Positions 9,140-21,185 of a stretch of DNA of 64,000 nt are shown one piece after another. The stretch lies in contig CAIMLR010000014.1 in the NCBI GenBank assembly GCA_903842345.1, forward strand, positions 186,001 through 250,000, read 5' to 3'. Source of the DNA: an uncultured Myxococcales bacterium. GTDB taxonomy: Bacteria > Myxococcota_A > UBA9042. The position numbers were made by a program, and so were the translations under genes. Position 1 is the stretch's first letter, and every line of letters starts with the position of its first letter. The notes under the pieces are model-generated. The model searched no databases. It had not been told where the DNA came from and was given only the letters and a program-made list of their open reading frames with translations.

Positions 9140-9880
9140 CTATTGAACGCGCCCGAGAACGAAGTCCAAAGCCGTTTGCTGGTAGCGCGCCAGGTACGTC
9201 TGGTGCACGGTCAGGCTGGTCCCGCTGTCGCAGTACAGATCGTCCGTGTCGCAAAACGTCTCGATCTTCGCAGCGAGCCCGCTCAGCACCTGCAACTGGG
9301 CGTCCGTCCGCGGATACTTGCCGTTGCGCAGCGACGTGCCCTTGTCATACGGCTGATTGATGACGTGGCGCGGATCGGCGAACGTAACGACGGCGGTCAC
9401 GTGATCGGCGACAGCCGAGTCGACTGGATCCGTCAGCGCGCCCAGTGCCCCGCCGCCGCCGCCACCGAGCACGTCCAGGACCACATGCGCGCCCTGCGAG
9501 TAACCTGCAAGCACGATCTTCTGGTTCGGACACGCCTGCACTTGCGCGATGAGCTGGGCCTTCAGCGCCGTGACGCCCGCCGCTGAGCTGTTGGCGTAGC
9601 CGGTCAACGTCGCGGGATAGGCGACCGCCGCCCGCGTCACGCTCTGCTTGCTCTGCGCCACGATCTGGTCGACCAGCGCACTGGTGCGACCTTCCCCCGG
9701 TGTCTCATTGGATGCCCGCGCCGTGATCACGTGCACCGCGGAACAGGCGCCCGCCGCGTCGCTGCCCGCCGTGTCCGCAGTTACGTCATCAGTTGACGAA
9801 GAGGCCGTACTCTCCGTGCCGCACGCAGCAAACAGAAGAGGGCAAACCCACACGATACATGCGAAACGACTGCTGAACAT
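9140..9880 (-). CDS. cutinase-like esterase lipoprotein
   Basis: 246-residue predicted lipoprotein (lipobox FAAC, Cys20) with an alpha/beta-hydrolase domain of the cutinase family, so probably an extracytoplasmic serine esterase or lipase. The nucleophile elbow is GYSQGAHV at about residue 127. A disulfide-flanked Asp segment CDTDDLYCD matches the cutinase acid region, and VHQTYLARY supplies the likely catalytic His. A Ser/Thr/Asp-rich linker separates lipid anchor and domain. A strong GGAGG lies seven bases before ATG 9880. Cutinases are known mainly from fungi and actinobacteria, so this placement is uncommon. It converges on the DUF1003 gene; its substrate (polyester, acylglycerol or other) is unknown. 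Confidence 0.85.
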   Translation of the reverse strand: MFSSRFACIVWVCPLLFAACGTESTASSSTDDVTADTAGSDAAGACSAVHVITARASNETPGEGRTSALVDQIVAQSKQSVTRAAVAYPATLTGYANSSAAGVTALKAQLIAQVQACPNQKIVLAGYSQGAHVVLDVLGGGGGGALGALTDPVDSAVADHVTAVVTFADPRHVINQPYDKGTSLRNGKYPRTDAQLQVLSGLAAKIETFCDTDDLYCDSGTSLTVHQTYLARYQQTALDFVLGRVQ

Positions 9881-10126
9881 GACATCCTCCGGTAGGCGTC
9901 GCCCGCGCGGACTTCGGCGGAAAACACGCGCGCTTTTGCCGTGCAATACGCGTGCCCGCCATGAAGGATTGTCGTTTTGCCGCGCAATTGTCGGCATGTT
10001 GCGCGGGTTCCAGGGCTTGCGAGCGAGCCCGGCGGGCAATCGTGCGCAGGTCAACCGGGGAAAATTCCGCAGCGCCGATTGGGTGGGCGCGGGCCGGACC
10101 GGTGGTGGGCGCGATTCCCGTCGCCG

Positions 10127-11593
10127 TCAGGGACAACTGCCCACGACCTCCAGCTCATCGAGCACGAATCCCATCTTCGCCTTGTTGGACGTGTCATACT
10201 TCACCTGGTCAAACCACGCCTTGACCTGCACGCTCTTGCCCGCCCACGCGGAAATATCCACGGCAAACGGCTTCCACGCCTGCGCCGTCGTGCTGCCATT
10301 CAAGTCTTTCAATTTGCTCCACAGCGGCGTCGTCACGCCCGCGCTCACCAGGTCGATGCCTGCAAGGTGCACCGCCGTTCCCGGTTCCACGTCCAGGTAA
10401 ATCCAGCCCTTGAGCTGGCTCGGCGCGCCGGGCACGGTGAAGGCGCTTGAAATCGCTGCGCCTTTGTTGGCGTTGCCAGTCTCAAAACTCACTTGATCCG
10501 GGATGCCGAACCGCAGCGCGCCGCCGCCTTTCACGTACACCAAGCTGGTCTTGTGGAAATACGCGGTCGGATGCGCCATGTCGGCGATCCACCCTTCCAT
10601 GCTCGCGTCAAAATGCCACCACACGTGCGTGCCCGCGCCCGTGACGGGCGTATGCGCGCAGACGTGCGCGGTGCAGCTGTCGACTTGGCACGCCTTGTTG
10701 ACCAGGCACGCGTCGTCGCTGGTGCAACAGCCCGTGCCCGCCTTGGGCGTGTAACTGCACTGGCCGCCGAGGCATTCGCCGCCAAGGCAGCTGTTCCCCG
10801 GGCAGTCGCCGGCGCTCGCGCACGTGGCGGCGATGCCCGCCCACTGGTGGATGCAGTGATTTTGCCCGCACGTGTCGACGCTGCTCGCGTCGTTGTCGTC
10901 GCATTGCCCGGCGTTCAGGCAGCAACCGGTGACGGCGGGGTTGGTGCACTGGCCGCCCGCGCACGTGTCCGCAGTGCACGGGTTGCCGTCGGCGCAGTCG
11001 CTGCTGACCTGGCAGCAGTTCGCCTTGGCTTGCCAGTCGCATTGGCCGCCCTTGCACGTCGCGAGAATGCACGCGGACGAGCTGCCGCAGTCCCCGTCCA
11101 CCTTGCAGCATCCCGCGGCGAGCGCGTGTTTGCAGGTGCCGGTCGCCTTGTCGCACGTGTCGTTGGTGCAACCGTCAGCGTCGACGCACATCGCGTCGTA
11201 GCTGCAGCCGCTGGGCGGCGCGTAGCATTTGTAGGTCAGCGTATTGCACTTCTGCGGCGCGGCGCAGTCGCCGTCGGCGGCGCACTGGTAGCCCGCACAC
11301 TTGCCGTGAAGGCAGAAATGCGCCGGCTCGTCGGTGTTGCCGCTGTCGTTGCATTCAACGTCCGCGGTGCACGCCTTGATCACGCATTCCGTGCCGACGC
11401 AGCTTTGCGACGCCGGGCACTGATACGCGCAGCCGATGACCTCTGCCGCCGCGTCCACCGCGTCGCCGACCGGACCTGCAACGTCCAAGGCATCGGCGGC
11501 GGCAAGTTCCGCGTCCGTGGCGGGATCGGCAATGGGCGTGAGCTCACACCCGGGAACGACACAGACCACAAGCAGCAGCAGCAGAAAACGCAC
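10127..11593 (-). CDS. Cys-rich lipoprotein with CTDC-like repeats
   Basis: 488-residue secreted lipoprotein. The chosen GTG start at 11593 has GGAGG upstream and gives a compact signal peptide with lipobox VPGC (Cys16), followed by an Asp/Ala-rich linker. Residues about 60-310 carry many spaced Cys pairs. At least two copies resemble the Dictyostelium CTDC repeat (CxDGNPCTxDTC followed by GGxC), alternating with GGQC-type motifs. The last 160 residues, from about THVWWHFDASMEGW, form a Trp-containing domain resembling carbohydrate- or surface-binding beta-sandwich modules. Function is unknown; an adhesive or structural surface role is inferred from the architecture. It is divergent from hemN across a 207-base region containing an FNR-type site. 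Confidence 0.85.
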   Translation of the reverse strand: MRFLLLLLVVCVVPGCELTPIADPATDAELAAADALDVAGPVGDAVDAAAEVIGCAYQCPASQSCVGTECVIKACTADVECNDSGNTDEPAHFCLHGKCAGYQCAADGDCAAPQKCNTLTYKCYAPPSGCSYDAMCVDADGCTNDTCDKATGTCKHALAAGCCKVDGDCGSSSACILATCKGGQCDWQAKANCCQVSSDCADGNPCTADTCAGGQCTNPAVTGCCLNAGQCDDNDASSVDTCGQNHCIHQWAGIAATCASAGDCPGNSCLGGECLGGQCSYTPKAGTGCCTSDDACLVNKACQVDSCTAHVCAHTPVTGAGTHVWWHFDASMEGWIADMAHPTAYFHKTSLVYVKGGGALRFGIPDQVSFETGNANKGAAISSAFTVPGAPSQLKGWIYLDVEPGTAVHLAGIDLVSAGVTTPLWSKLKDLNGSTTAQAWKPFAVDISAWAGKSVQVKAWFDQVKYDTSNKAKMGFVLDELEVVGSCP

Positions 11594-11666
11594 GGGACAC
11601 CTCCGGACGCCGAGCTTAGCCGTTTGCGAAACAGACGGAAACGCTTGGCAACAGTCACTGCGCCAC

Positions 11667-11680
11667 TTGATCCAGATCAA
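11667..11680. promoter_or_regulatory. FNR/Anr-type operator upstream of hemN
   Basis: The sequence TTGATCCAGATCAA is a perfect match to the FNR-family consensus TTGAT-N4-ATCAA. It lies 127 bases (centre to ATG) upstream of hemN, whose product is the oxygen-independent step of heme synthesis and is classically under FNR/Anr control. A -10-like TATCGT sits at 11703-11708, which would put the operator centre near -41.5 of a start site around 11715, the class II activator position. The site also lies upstream of the divergent lipoprotein gene starting at 11593. Confidence 0.65.
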
Positions 11681-11800
11681 GGCAGCGTGCACGCTAACGC
11701 AGTATCGTCGGCGGCGGAGCCGGGCGGAACGGCTTCAGCGTCTGCGGGACGCGGCAAATTGCCAAGCTGGAATGCGGGAACGAACAAGAGAAATGCAATC

Positions 11801-13240
11801 ATGAGCAAGGTCACCGATTCGGATGTCACTTTGGAGATGGACGTCGTCAAACCGCGGTTTGAAATGCCGGACCTGCCGGTTGACGTGCTGAAACGCTACG
11901 CTGGCCGTGGCCCGCGCTACACGAGCTATCCACCGGCGACGGCGTGGAGCGACGCGGTCGGCCCGGACGAATACCGCGCGGCGCTGGAGCATGCCCGCGA
12001 TTTCGCGCCGAACCGGCCGCAGTCGGTCTACGTCCACATTCCGTTCTGCCCAAGCCATTGCTGGTTCTGCGCGTGCAACGTGCTGATCACGGACCGGACG
12101 GACCTCGCGGACGTCTACCTCGACCACGTGGAGATGGAGCTGAACCTGCTGCGGCCGTCGCTCTCCAAGGCGCCCGTCGCGCAGCTGCACTGGGGCGGCG
12201 GTTCGCCCAGCTACCTGACGCCGGTGCAAATGCAGCGGCTCCATGGTCTTATCGGCTCGGCGTTCACGTTCGCGCCCGACGCGGAGCAGTCGATTGAAGT
12301 CGACCCGCGCATCACGACCGACGACCACCTGGCCATGCTCGCCCAGCTGGGATTCAATCGCCTGAGCATGGGCGTGCAGGATTTTGACCCGCACGTGCAG
12401 CTGGCGATCCACCGCCTGCAGACGGCGACGCAAACCGCGGCTTTTGTGAAGCGCTGCCGGGCGCACGGCTTCAACAGCCTGAACGTCGACCTCGTCTATG
12501 GCCTGCCCAAGCAGGACCGCGAGAATTTCGCGCGGACGCTGGATCAGGTGTGTGAGATGTCGCCGGAGCGCCTCGCGGTGTACGGTTACGCGCACGTGCC
12601 GTGGGTCAAGCCGTCGCAGAAGAAGATCGACGAGTCGACCCTGCCAGGGCCGGATCTGCGCTTTGACCTGTTCCGGGACGCGCTGGAAGTGTTCCTGAGC
12701 GAGGGCTACAGCTACATCGGCATGGACCACTTTGCCAAGCCGGATGATGAGCTGGCGATCGCCGCGCAAAACGGCACGCTGCACCGCAACTTCATGGGCT
12801 ACACGACGCGCGCGGGCACCGACCTGGTGTCGATGGGCATGACGGCGATCAGCTACGTGGACGGGCTGTACGCGCAGAACCAGCACAAGCTGAACCCGTA
12901 CTATCGGGAAGTGCAGGCCGGCCGACTGCCGGTGACGCGCGGCTGGCGGTTGACGCGGGACGACGAAATCCGCTCCGCGCTCATCCAGGACCTGATGTGC
13001 CGCGGCGGCGTGAACAAGCGCGAGTTCGAGAAGAAGTTCGCCATCCAGTTTGACAGCTACTTTGCCGAAGCGCTGGCGGCGATCCAGCCGCTGGCCAGGG
13101 ACGGGTTGTGCACGCTGACGGCGGATCGCATCGAGGCGACGTTCGTCGGCCGGATCCTGATTCGCACGCTGGCGATGGCGTTTGACGCGCACCTGCCCAA
13201 GGCGAACGACGGCTTGGCGCGGTTCTCGGCGACGGTCTAG
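11801..13240 (+). CDS. hemN: oxygen-independent coproporphyrinogen III oxidase
   Basis: 479-residue radical SAM enzyme that decarboxylates coproporphyrinogen III to protoporphyrinogen IX without oxygen. The cluster motif is CxxxCxxC as CPSHCWFC near residue 85, followed by the HemN-specific extra Cys (CWFCACN). RYTSYP near the N-terminus, HWGGGSPSYL, EVDPRITT, RLSMGVQDF and GLPKQ are diagnostic for true HemN rather than the shorter HemW. The length matches the family (about 455-480). ATG 11801 was chosen because homology begins just after it. A perfect FNR-type site and a -10-like element upstream suggest induction under low oxygen, so the organism probably meets microaerobic or anoxic conditions. 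Confidence 0.95.
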   Translation: MSKVTDSDVTLEMDVVKPRFEMPDLPVDVLKRYAGRGPRYTSYPPATAWSDAVGPDEYRAALEHARDFAPNRPQSVYVHIPFCPSHCWFCACNVLITDRTDLADVYLDHVEMELNLLRPSLSKAPVAQLHWGGGSPSYLTPVQMQRLHGLIGSAFTFAPDAEQSIEVDPRITTDDHLAMLAQLGFNRLSMGVQDFDPHVQLAIHRLQTATQTAAFVKRCRAHGFNSLNVDLVYGLPKQDRENFARTLDQVCEMSPERLAVYGYAHVPWVKPSQKKIDESTLPGPDLRFDLFRDALEVFLSEGYSYIGMDHFAKPDDELAIAAQNGTLHRNFMGYTTRAGTDLVSMGMTAISYVDGLYAQNQHKLNPYYREVQAGRLPVTRGWRLTRDDEIRSALIQDLMCRGGVNKREFEKKFAIQFDSYFAEALAAIQPLARDGLCTLTADRIEATFVGRILIRTLAMAFDAHLPKANDGLARFSATV

Positions 13241-13249
13241 CGCGAGACG

Positions 13250-15049
13250 CTACCGGACCGCGGATGTATCGCAGGCGGTCCCGGGCCGCACGTCCACGCG
13301 CGTGAGCGGCGGCTCGGCAAACGACCAGAAGAACGGCACCGCAAACGCCTCGCTGGGCACCGGTTCTGGCGTCAACACCAAGTCCAACTGCGGCAGCGGA
13401 TGCGGTCGGGGCGGCTCATCCGCGCGCGCAAGCGCCGTCTGATGCGCCACGTACGGCGTGACCACCGCGAGCAGCGCCGTCGGCCCCGCGCTCACACACG
13501 TGCGCAGGTCCAACCGCCCGCGCAGCAGCATGTACGCACGCAGGGCAAACGCTGTCTCCACGTTGCCGGGGCGGCGGACGTCCACGTGCACGATGGCGTT
13601 TGGCGGCAGGGCCGTGACCTTGTCGAGCGCAGCCTGGAGCGATTCCGGCTCGTGAACGCCCAACGCGCGTTCGCGCGCCAATTCGGTCAGCCGCGGCACA
13701 AAGAGGAGCAGCGCCACCGCCACCGCGATCCGGGCAGGCGTTGCCGGACGCAGCGCCAGCGCGAGGACCAGCAGCACCGCCAGCGCGCCCCACAGCGCGG
13801 AGAGCGACGTGGTACTCGCCACCGCCGCCGTCAGCAGCGCCGCCACCAGGACCGCGACCCTCAGCCGCCGCGGCGACGCGATGGGCGCTGGGCGATGCAC
13901 CGCTTCCGCCGCCAGCGCCAGGCCGACCACGAGCCCGAGGGCACCGAGCGCGACGTGAAAATCGCCGTACACGTCCCGTCCCATCGCCCAGTAGACAAGC
14001 ACGGTCGCCAAGCCGCCGGCCAGCCAAGCCAGCGCCGTCACCACCTGCAGCGACGACGCTCGCCACCACGCGCGCGCCTGCGGCCGCAGCCCCGCCAGCC
14101 ACGCCACGCGCACGAGCGCAAGCGTCCATGCGCCCCGCAGCCCGATGGCCAGCGGAAAGGCATGGGCGATTCCCGGGTCGCGCGGGGGCAGCCACAGCTG
14201 ATTGGCGATGGCCAGCAGCGCCCGCCGCAAGCCTTGGAGAACCGGCGCGCGCGCCATCGATCCCGCCACAGCGGTGTACGCCTGGCCCGCCAGCGGATAG
14301 TGCGCCCGAATCCAGAGGTGCAGCGGCGCCACGAGGCCCAGAACCAGCAGCAGCGGCCACAACGCCGGCCAAACGCGCCGTTCCGTCCGGTAGCGCAGGA
14401 GCAGGACGGCCGGGATGAACGCCGCGCTCGACTCCTTGCACAGCGCCGCCGCCGCCAGCGCCACACCGATGAGCGCGCCGCTCGCCAGACCCGGAAAGAC
14501 GGACGCCCACGTTGCGAGCGCGACGAGGAAGGCCGCGGGAACTTCAGCGGACGTCAGGTAGGCGCACGCGTCGTATCCCGGACGATCCGCCAGCGGCGCC
14601 AGCAGCAGCGCCAGACAGGCCACTGTGAACCAAGCCGAATAGCCCAGGCGCCGCAGCGCGTCCGCCAACAGGCCGAACGTCGCAAACACCAGCGTCAGGT
14701 TCGCCGCCTTCCACAGCACCGCGTTGAGCCCTGCCACGTGCGCGACCCACTGGCCCCACGCGATGTAGACCGCAAATGCGCGCCCCGTCGCGGCGTGAAA
14801 AACGCCCAGCTGCTGCAGGAAAGTCGGTTGGTGCACGCCGGACCAAGCCAGCCCTGGGGACGTGTTCTGGGCCAGCGCGGGCGCGTCGGCGATCTGCAGC
14901 AGCCAGATCCACGCGTCCACAAGCGGCAGCGCGCGCGTCCAGCCCAGCAGCAGATGCAGGCCAAACAGCAGCGGCAAGCCCAAAGCCAGCGTCCGCCGCA
15001 GCGCGGGCGTGCGCCAGGAGGGGTGAATCGGCGCGGGCGGCTGGCTCAT
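13250..15049 (-). CDS. polytopic membrane protein, GT-C-like
   Basis: 599-residue integral membrane protein with at least ten predicted transmembrane helices between residues 20 and about 470 and a shorter soluble C-terminal domain. The large early extracytoplasmic loop, the alternating helices and the position downstream of a GT2 glycosyltransferase fit the GT-C class of polyprenol-dependent glycosyltransferases (ArnT/PMT-like). I see no clear Asp-Asp or Asp-Glu catalytic signature, so the assignment is tentative. Its ATG overlaps the stop of the GT2 gene by four bases (ATGA), indicating translational coupling. It may transfer or translocate a sugar onto an envelope glycan. It converges with hemN nine bases away. 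Confidence 0.8.
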   Translation of the reverse strand: MSQPPAPIHPSWRTPALRRTLALGLPLLFGLHLLLGWTRALPLVDAWIWLLQIADAPALAQNTSPGLAWSGVHQPTFLQQLGVFHAATGRAFAVYIAWGQWVAHVAGLNAVLWKAANLTLVFATFGLLADALRRLGYSAWFTVACLALLLAPLADRPGYDACAYLTSAEVPAAFLVALATWASVFPGLASGALIGVALAAAALCKESSAAFIPAVLLLRYRTERRVWPALWPLLLVLGLVAPLHLWIRAHYPLAGQAYTAVAGSMARAPVLQGLRRALLAIANQLWLPPRDPGIAHAFPLAIGLRGAWTLALVRVAWLAGLRPQARAWWRASSLQVVTALAWLAGGLATVLVYWAMGRDVYGDFHVALGALGLVVGLALAAEAVHRPAPIASPRRLRVAVLVAALLTAAVASTTSLSALWGALAVLLVLALALRPATPARIAVAVALLLFVPRLTELARERALGVHEPESLQAALDKVTALPPNAIVHVDVRRPGNVETAFALRAYMLLRGRLDLRTCVSAGPTALLAVVTPYVAHQTALARADEPPRPHPLPQLDLVLTPEPVPSEAFAVPFFWSFAEPPLTRVDVRPGTACDTSAVR

Positions 15050-16026
15050 GCGGGCGGGAGGCGCGTGCGCGTGCGCGGCGTGGCGTCGCCGTTGGTGCGG
15101 CGGGCGACGAGGTACGGCGGCCGGTCCTGGATCTTCTCAAAAATGCGGCTCACGTAGACGCCGATGACGCCAATCAGCACGAAATTGAGGGCAAAAAGCA
15201 GCGTGATGACCGCGATGAGGGACACCCAGCCGGGCACCGCGTAGCCGCGCCAGTGACTCCAGACGGCGAAGATGAACTCGGCGAACGCCAACAGGCTGGT
15301 GGCCAGCCCCAGGCCAATGCCGGCGCGCAGCGGAATGGAGGAAAACGCCGTGATTCCAGTCATGGCGAGGCCGAACATGCGGCGGAGCGAATACTTGGAC
15401 TTGCCGGAATGGCGGTCGCGGACGTTGTACTCCACCCGCGCAGTGCGGAAACCGGCCCAGCTCACCAGACCGCGCAGGAACAGATGCGTGCGGTCAATCG
15501 TCAGCAGCGCGTCCAGCACGTTGCGGTCCAGGAGGCGAAAGTCGGATTCGCCTTCGTGCATCGACACGCCCGTGAGGCGCGAGAAGAGGGCGTAGAACGC
15601 GTTGCTCGTGGCGACTTTCCACCACGGCAGCCGCCCCGCCGGGATGCGCCGCGTCAGCACGATGTCCGCGCCGTCCAGCCAATGCTGCAGCAGGTCCGGC
15701 AGGAGCGAGGGCGGGTGCTGCAGGTCCGCATCCATGGAAATCACGGCCTGCCCGCGCGCGCAGTCAAGGCCCGCCAGAAGCGCGTATTGATGGCCAAAAT
15801 TGCGCGACAGGGAGAGCCCCTTCACGCGTGGATCGCGCGCCGCCAGCGCTTCAATGTGGGCGAACGTGCCGTCTTCGCTGCCGTCATCGACGAGCACCAG
15901 CTCCCAGCGCCAATCGCGCAGCGCGTCGACAAGCTGTGCCAGCAGCGCGTCCAAATTGCCGCGCTCGTTGTACGCGGGCACCACGACGCTGATCTGGGGC
16001 ACGGGATGTTCAGCGGTAGGTGGCAC
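15046..16026 (-). CDS. GT2 family glycosyltransferase
   Basis: 326-residue family-2 glycosyltransferase of the DPM1/GtrB/ArnC type, which transfers a sugar from a nucleotide donor to undecaprenyl phosphate. The N-terminal catalytic domain shows ISVVVPAYNERGN, VLVDDGSEDGT and the metal-binding DADLQHPP motif. LSRNFGHQ and the SKYSLRRMFGLA segment before the membrane are typical. Two transmembrane helices close the protein (about residues 230-300). The frame stays open to a TTG at 16059 inside the upstream gene; GTG 16026, just after that gene's stop, is the more likely start. It is the middle gene of a three-gene envelope-glycan operon. Confidence 0.92.
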   Translation of the reverse strand: MPPTAEHPVPQISVVVPAYNERGNLDALLAQLVDALRDWRWELVLVDDGSEDGTFAHIEALAARDPRVKGLSLSRNFGHQYALLAGLDCARGQAVISMDADLQHPPSLLPDLLQHWLDGADIVLTRRIPAGRLPWWKVATSNAFYALFSRLTGVSMHEGESDFRLLDRNVLDALLTIDRTHLFLRGLVSWAGFRTARVEYNVRDRHSGKSKYSLRRMFGLAMTGITAFSSIPLRAGIGLGLATSLLAFAEFIFAVWSHWRGYAVPGWVSLIAVITLLFALNFVLIGVIGVYVSRIFEKIQDRPPYLVARRTNGDATPRTRTRLPPA

Positions 16027-16033
16027 GGGAGCT

Positions 16034-16888
16034 CTAGCCAGCCTTGCGGGCAATGGCAAAGTTCAGATCGTACAAATTCAGGTACAGCATCCCGCGGTTG
16101 AGGCCGAGGCGCTTCAAACGACCGTACCACTCCGGTTTACCCTGAGCAAGCGCAAGCAGCCCGTACAGCATGTTGTCCACACTGCGATAGGAACCGACGT
16201 ATTCCGCGTGTTCCTGATGCAGCCCGTACTTCGCCATCAGCTGCGCGAGCGTCTTGCGGGAGAAGTAGCTCACGTGCGTCGGCGGGTGGATTTGCCGCCA
16301 TTTCTCGCGGCGCAGGCGCGGCACCACGCCGTCGATGTCCACCGTCGTGCACGCAAAGACGCCGCCCGGCTTGAGCAGGCGGGAAATCTTCTGGATGTAC
16401 AGGTGCGGCGCCTGCAGATGCTCCAGCGTCGCCCAGCAGGCAATCACGTCGTAGTGGTTCTCAGGCAGGTCAATCGTCAGGAAATCGCCGTTGCGCACGT
16501 CCAGGCCAAAGCGGTCCTGCGCGTACTTGCATGCGTCCGGATTGATCTCCACGCCCGTGGTCTCCGCGTAGGTCTCGCGCGCGATGTTGAGCGAAAAACC
16601 GTAGGCAGCGCCCAGTTCCAGATAGCGCCCAGTCGGCGCGTAGGGCTTGAGCAGCGCGAAATGGTCCCGAAAATCGCGGGTCAACGGCGCTTCCTCGGCG
16701 ACGTAGTCCAGGTACTCGCCGCCAAAGAAGTAGTTGCGGGCGTACAGTTCTTCAAGTTCCGCAGGCGAGAGCGCCAGATCGGCGAAGACGAAGCTGCAGC
16801 GGCGGCACTTGACGAGCCCGGCGTAGAGCGGCGCGGCGTCAAAGACTTCGCAGATCGGGCAAACGGCGGTCGGGGCGGCGGATGACAA
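16034..16888 (-). CDS. zinc-ribbon SAM methyltransferase
   Basis: 284-residue class I S-adenosylmethionine methyltransferase with an N-terminal zinc ribbon (Cys10, Cys13, Cys28, Cys31: CPIC and CRRC). The Rossmann glycine loop is ELGAAYGFS near residue 93. The acidic strand is TGVEINPDA, and WATLEHLQAPH plus LKPGGVFACTT complete the family pattern. Such ribbon-methyltransferases commonly modify sugars or lipid-linked glycans next to glycosyltransferases, as here. The only good start is TTG 16888, with GGAG eight bases upstream. It is the first gene of the minus-strand glycan operon. Confidence 0.88.
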   Translation of the reverse strand: MSSAAPTAVCPICEVFDAAPLYAGLVKCRRCSFVFADLALSPAELEELYARNYFFGGEYLDYVAEEAPLTRDFRDHFALLKPYAPTGRYLELGAAYGFSLNIARETYAETTGVEINPDACKYAQDRFGLDVRNGDFLTIDLPENHYDVIACWATLEHLQAPHLYIQKISRLLKPGGVFACTTVDIDGVVPRLRREKWRQIHPPTHVSYFSRKTLAQLMAKYGLHQEHAEYVGSYRSVDNMLYGLLALAQGKPEWYGRLKRLGLNRGMLYLNLYDLNFAIARKAG

Positions 16889-17191
16889 GGGGAATCTCCG
16901 GGTTCAGTGCCGACGTTCTGTTGCGCGACGGTGTCAGGAAGTTCAGGCGGAAGCGCGCGGCATCGGGAAAAGCGTACGGCCGCAGTGCACCGTCCGCGAC
17001 ATTTTGACCGGGCGGGATCGGCGCGTCAAGCGGCGCGGTCCGCCGCGGATTCGCCCGCAGGAGGCCGATTGGCGCACAGCTGGCGCGCGCAAGGCGGGAT
17101 GCGCGGAGCGATCCCGATCGGCCAACCACTGGACATCCGTTCAGTCCCGAGTATCCTCGGCCTCGACCCGGACCGGGGTCGTGAGGCCAAC
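16889..17191. other. divergent intergenic region, no gene seen
   Basis: Region between the minus-strand methyltransferase and the plus-strand helicase gene, likely holding promoters for both. The helicase frame stays open leftward to 16907 with an ATG at 17099, so part of it could be coding. I favour ATG 17192 because GAGG precedes it. I see no convincing promoter hexamers or hairpins. Confidence 0.5.
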
Positions 17192-19957
<2,766 letters not shown>

Positions 19958-19994
19958 CGCGGACGGGCACGGGACCCATAGGGGAGACGCGGCG

Positions 19995-21164
19995 ATGCGA
20001 CAAACTTCAATGCCCGGCGGCCACGGGCTCGTACTCAGCGGCGGCGGCGCCCGCGGCGCCTACCAAGCGGGCGTCCTGCGCGGCATCGCTGACGTCCTCG
20101 GCGATGAGGCCAACCGCGCGCCCTTCCGCGTCCTCACCGGCATCTCCGCCGGCGCCATCAATGCGACGTACGCGGCGGCCGGCGGCGCGGCGTTTGGCAC
20201 CGCGACCGAAGGCCTGTGGGAAGTCTGGCGGCAGTTGCGCATGGAGCGCGTCATCCGCACGGACTTCGGCACGCTCTCCAGCCTTGGCTTGCGCTGGATG
20301 TTCAACCTCGGCATCGGTGGCAGCAGCGGCAACAAGCAGCACTCCACGCACCTGCTCGACGCTTCGCCGTTGCGCGATTTCCTGCGGGAACACATCGACG
20401 CCGAGGCCATCCGCCACAACGTCCGCAGCGGCATCCTGCGCGGCGTCGCCGTCACCGCGACTTCCTACGCCAGCGGCACGGCGATCACGTTCTTTGACGC
20501 CGCGCCGGACGTCCAGCCGTGGGCCCGCACAGCGCGGATGGGCCAGCGGACCGCCCTGGAATTGCACCACGTGCTGGCATCGGCGGCGATTCCCATCCTG
20601 TTTCCGCCGGTGCGCGTCGGCGGATGCTGGTACGGCGACGGCGGCGTGCGCATGACTGCCCCGTTGAGTCCGGCGATCCACCTGGGCGCCGCCAGCGTGC
20701 TCGCGATTGGCGTGCGCTACCAGCGACCCGACGAGCAGACGCGCGAGCTCAATGAAGGCAACAACATGCACAACGTGACGCTGGCGGACATCGGCGGCAC
20801 GATGCTCAACGCCGCGTTCCTGGACAGCCTGGAGGCCGACGCGGAGCGCATGACGCGCATCAACAGCACGATCGCGCTGCTCAATGAGGACCAGAAACGC
20901 CAACAAGCGACGCCGCTGCATGTCCTGCCCGTGCTGATGATCCGGCCATCGCAGGATCTGGGCGCGCTCGCCGCGGGGCAACTCGCCAACTTCCCGAGCT
21001 TCATGCGCCACCTGCTGCGCGGTATTGGCGCTTCCGAGGATGCCGGCAGCGACTTGATGTCCTACCTCTCCTTTGACCCGGCGTACACGGTGCCGCTGTT
21101 GGAGCTTGGCCGCGCCGACGCGCTAGCCCAACGCACCAATATCGAAGCATTTTTCACCAACTGA
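19995..21164 (+). CDS. patatin-like phospholipase
   Basis: 389-residue patatin-family serine lipid hydrolase with a Ser-Asp dyad. The oxyanion loop is GGGARGAYQAG near residue 15, the nucleophile motif GISAG (GxSxG) is near residue 48, and the catalytic Asp lies in DGGVRM near 217. No signal peptide is seen, so it is probably cytoplasmic or peripheral on the inner membrane, where it could release fatty acids from phospholipids. ATG 19995 was chosen over upstream in-frame options because it directly precedes the conserved fold and follows GGGGAGA. It sits 37 bases after the MrfA-like helicase gene and 21 bases before a UvrD-like helicase gene. Confidence 0.92.
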   Translation: MRQTSMPGGHGLVLSGGGARGAYQAGVLRGIADVLGDEANRAPFRVLTGISAGAINATYAAAGGAAFGTATEGLWEVWRQLRMERVIRTDFGTLSSLGLRWMFNLGIGGSSGNKQHSTHLLDASPLRDFLREHIDAEAIRHNVRSGILRGVAVTATSYASGTAITFFDAAPDVQPWARTARMGQRTALELHHVLASAAIPILFPPVRVGGCWYGDGGVRMTAPLSPAIHLGAASVLAIGVRYQRPDEQTRELNEGNNMHNVTLADIGGTMLNAAFLDSLEADAERMTRINSTIALLNEDQKRQQATPLHVLPVLMIRPSQDLGALAAGQLANFPSFMRHLLRGIGASEDAGSDLMSYLSFDPAYTVPLLELGRADALAQRTNIEAFFTN

Positions 21165-21185
21165 TCGCTCGGGCAGGACAGAACG

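Noticed and set aside
11735-13192. Minus-strand open frame opposite hemN
   Set aside because: hemN has all diagnostic motifs on the plus strand; the antisense frame has none.
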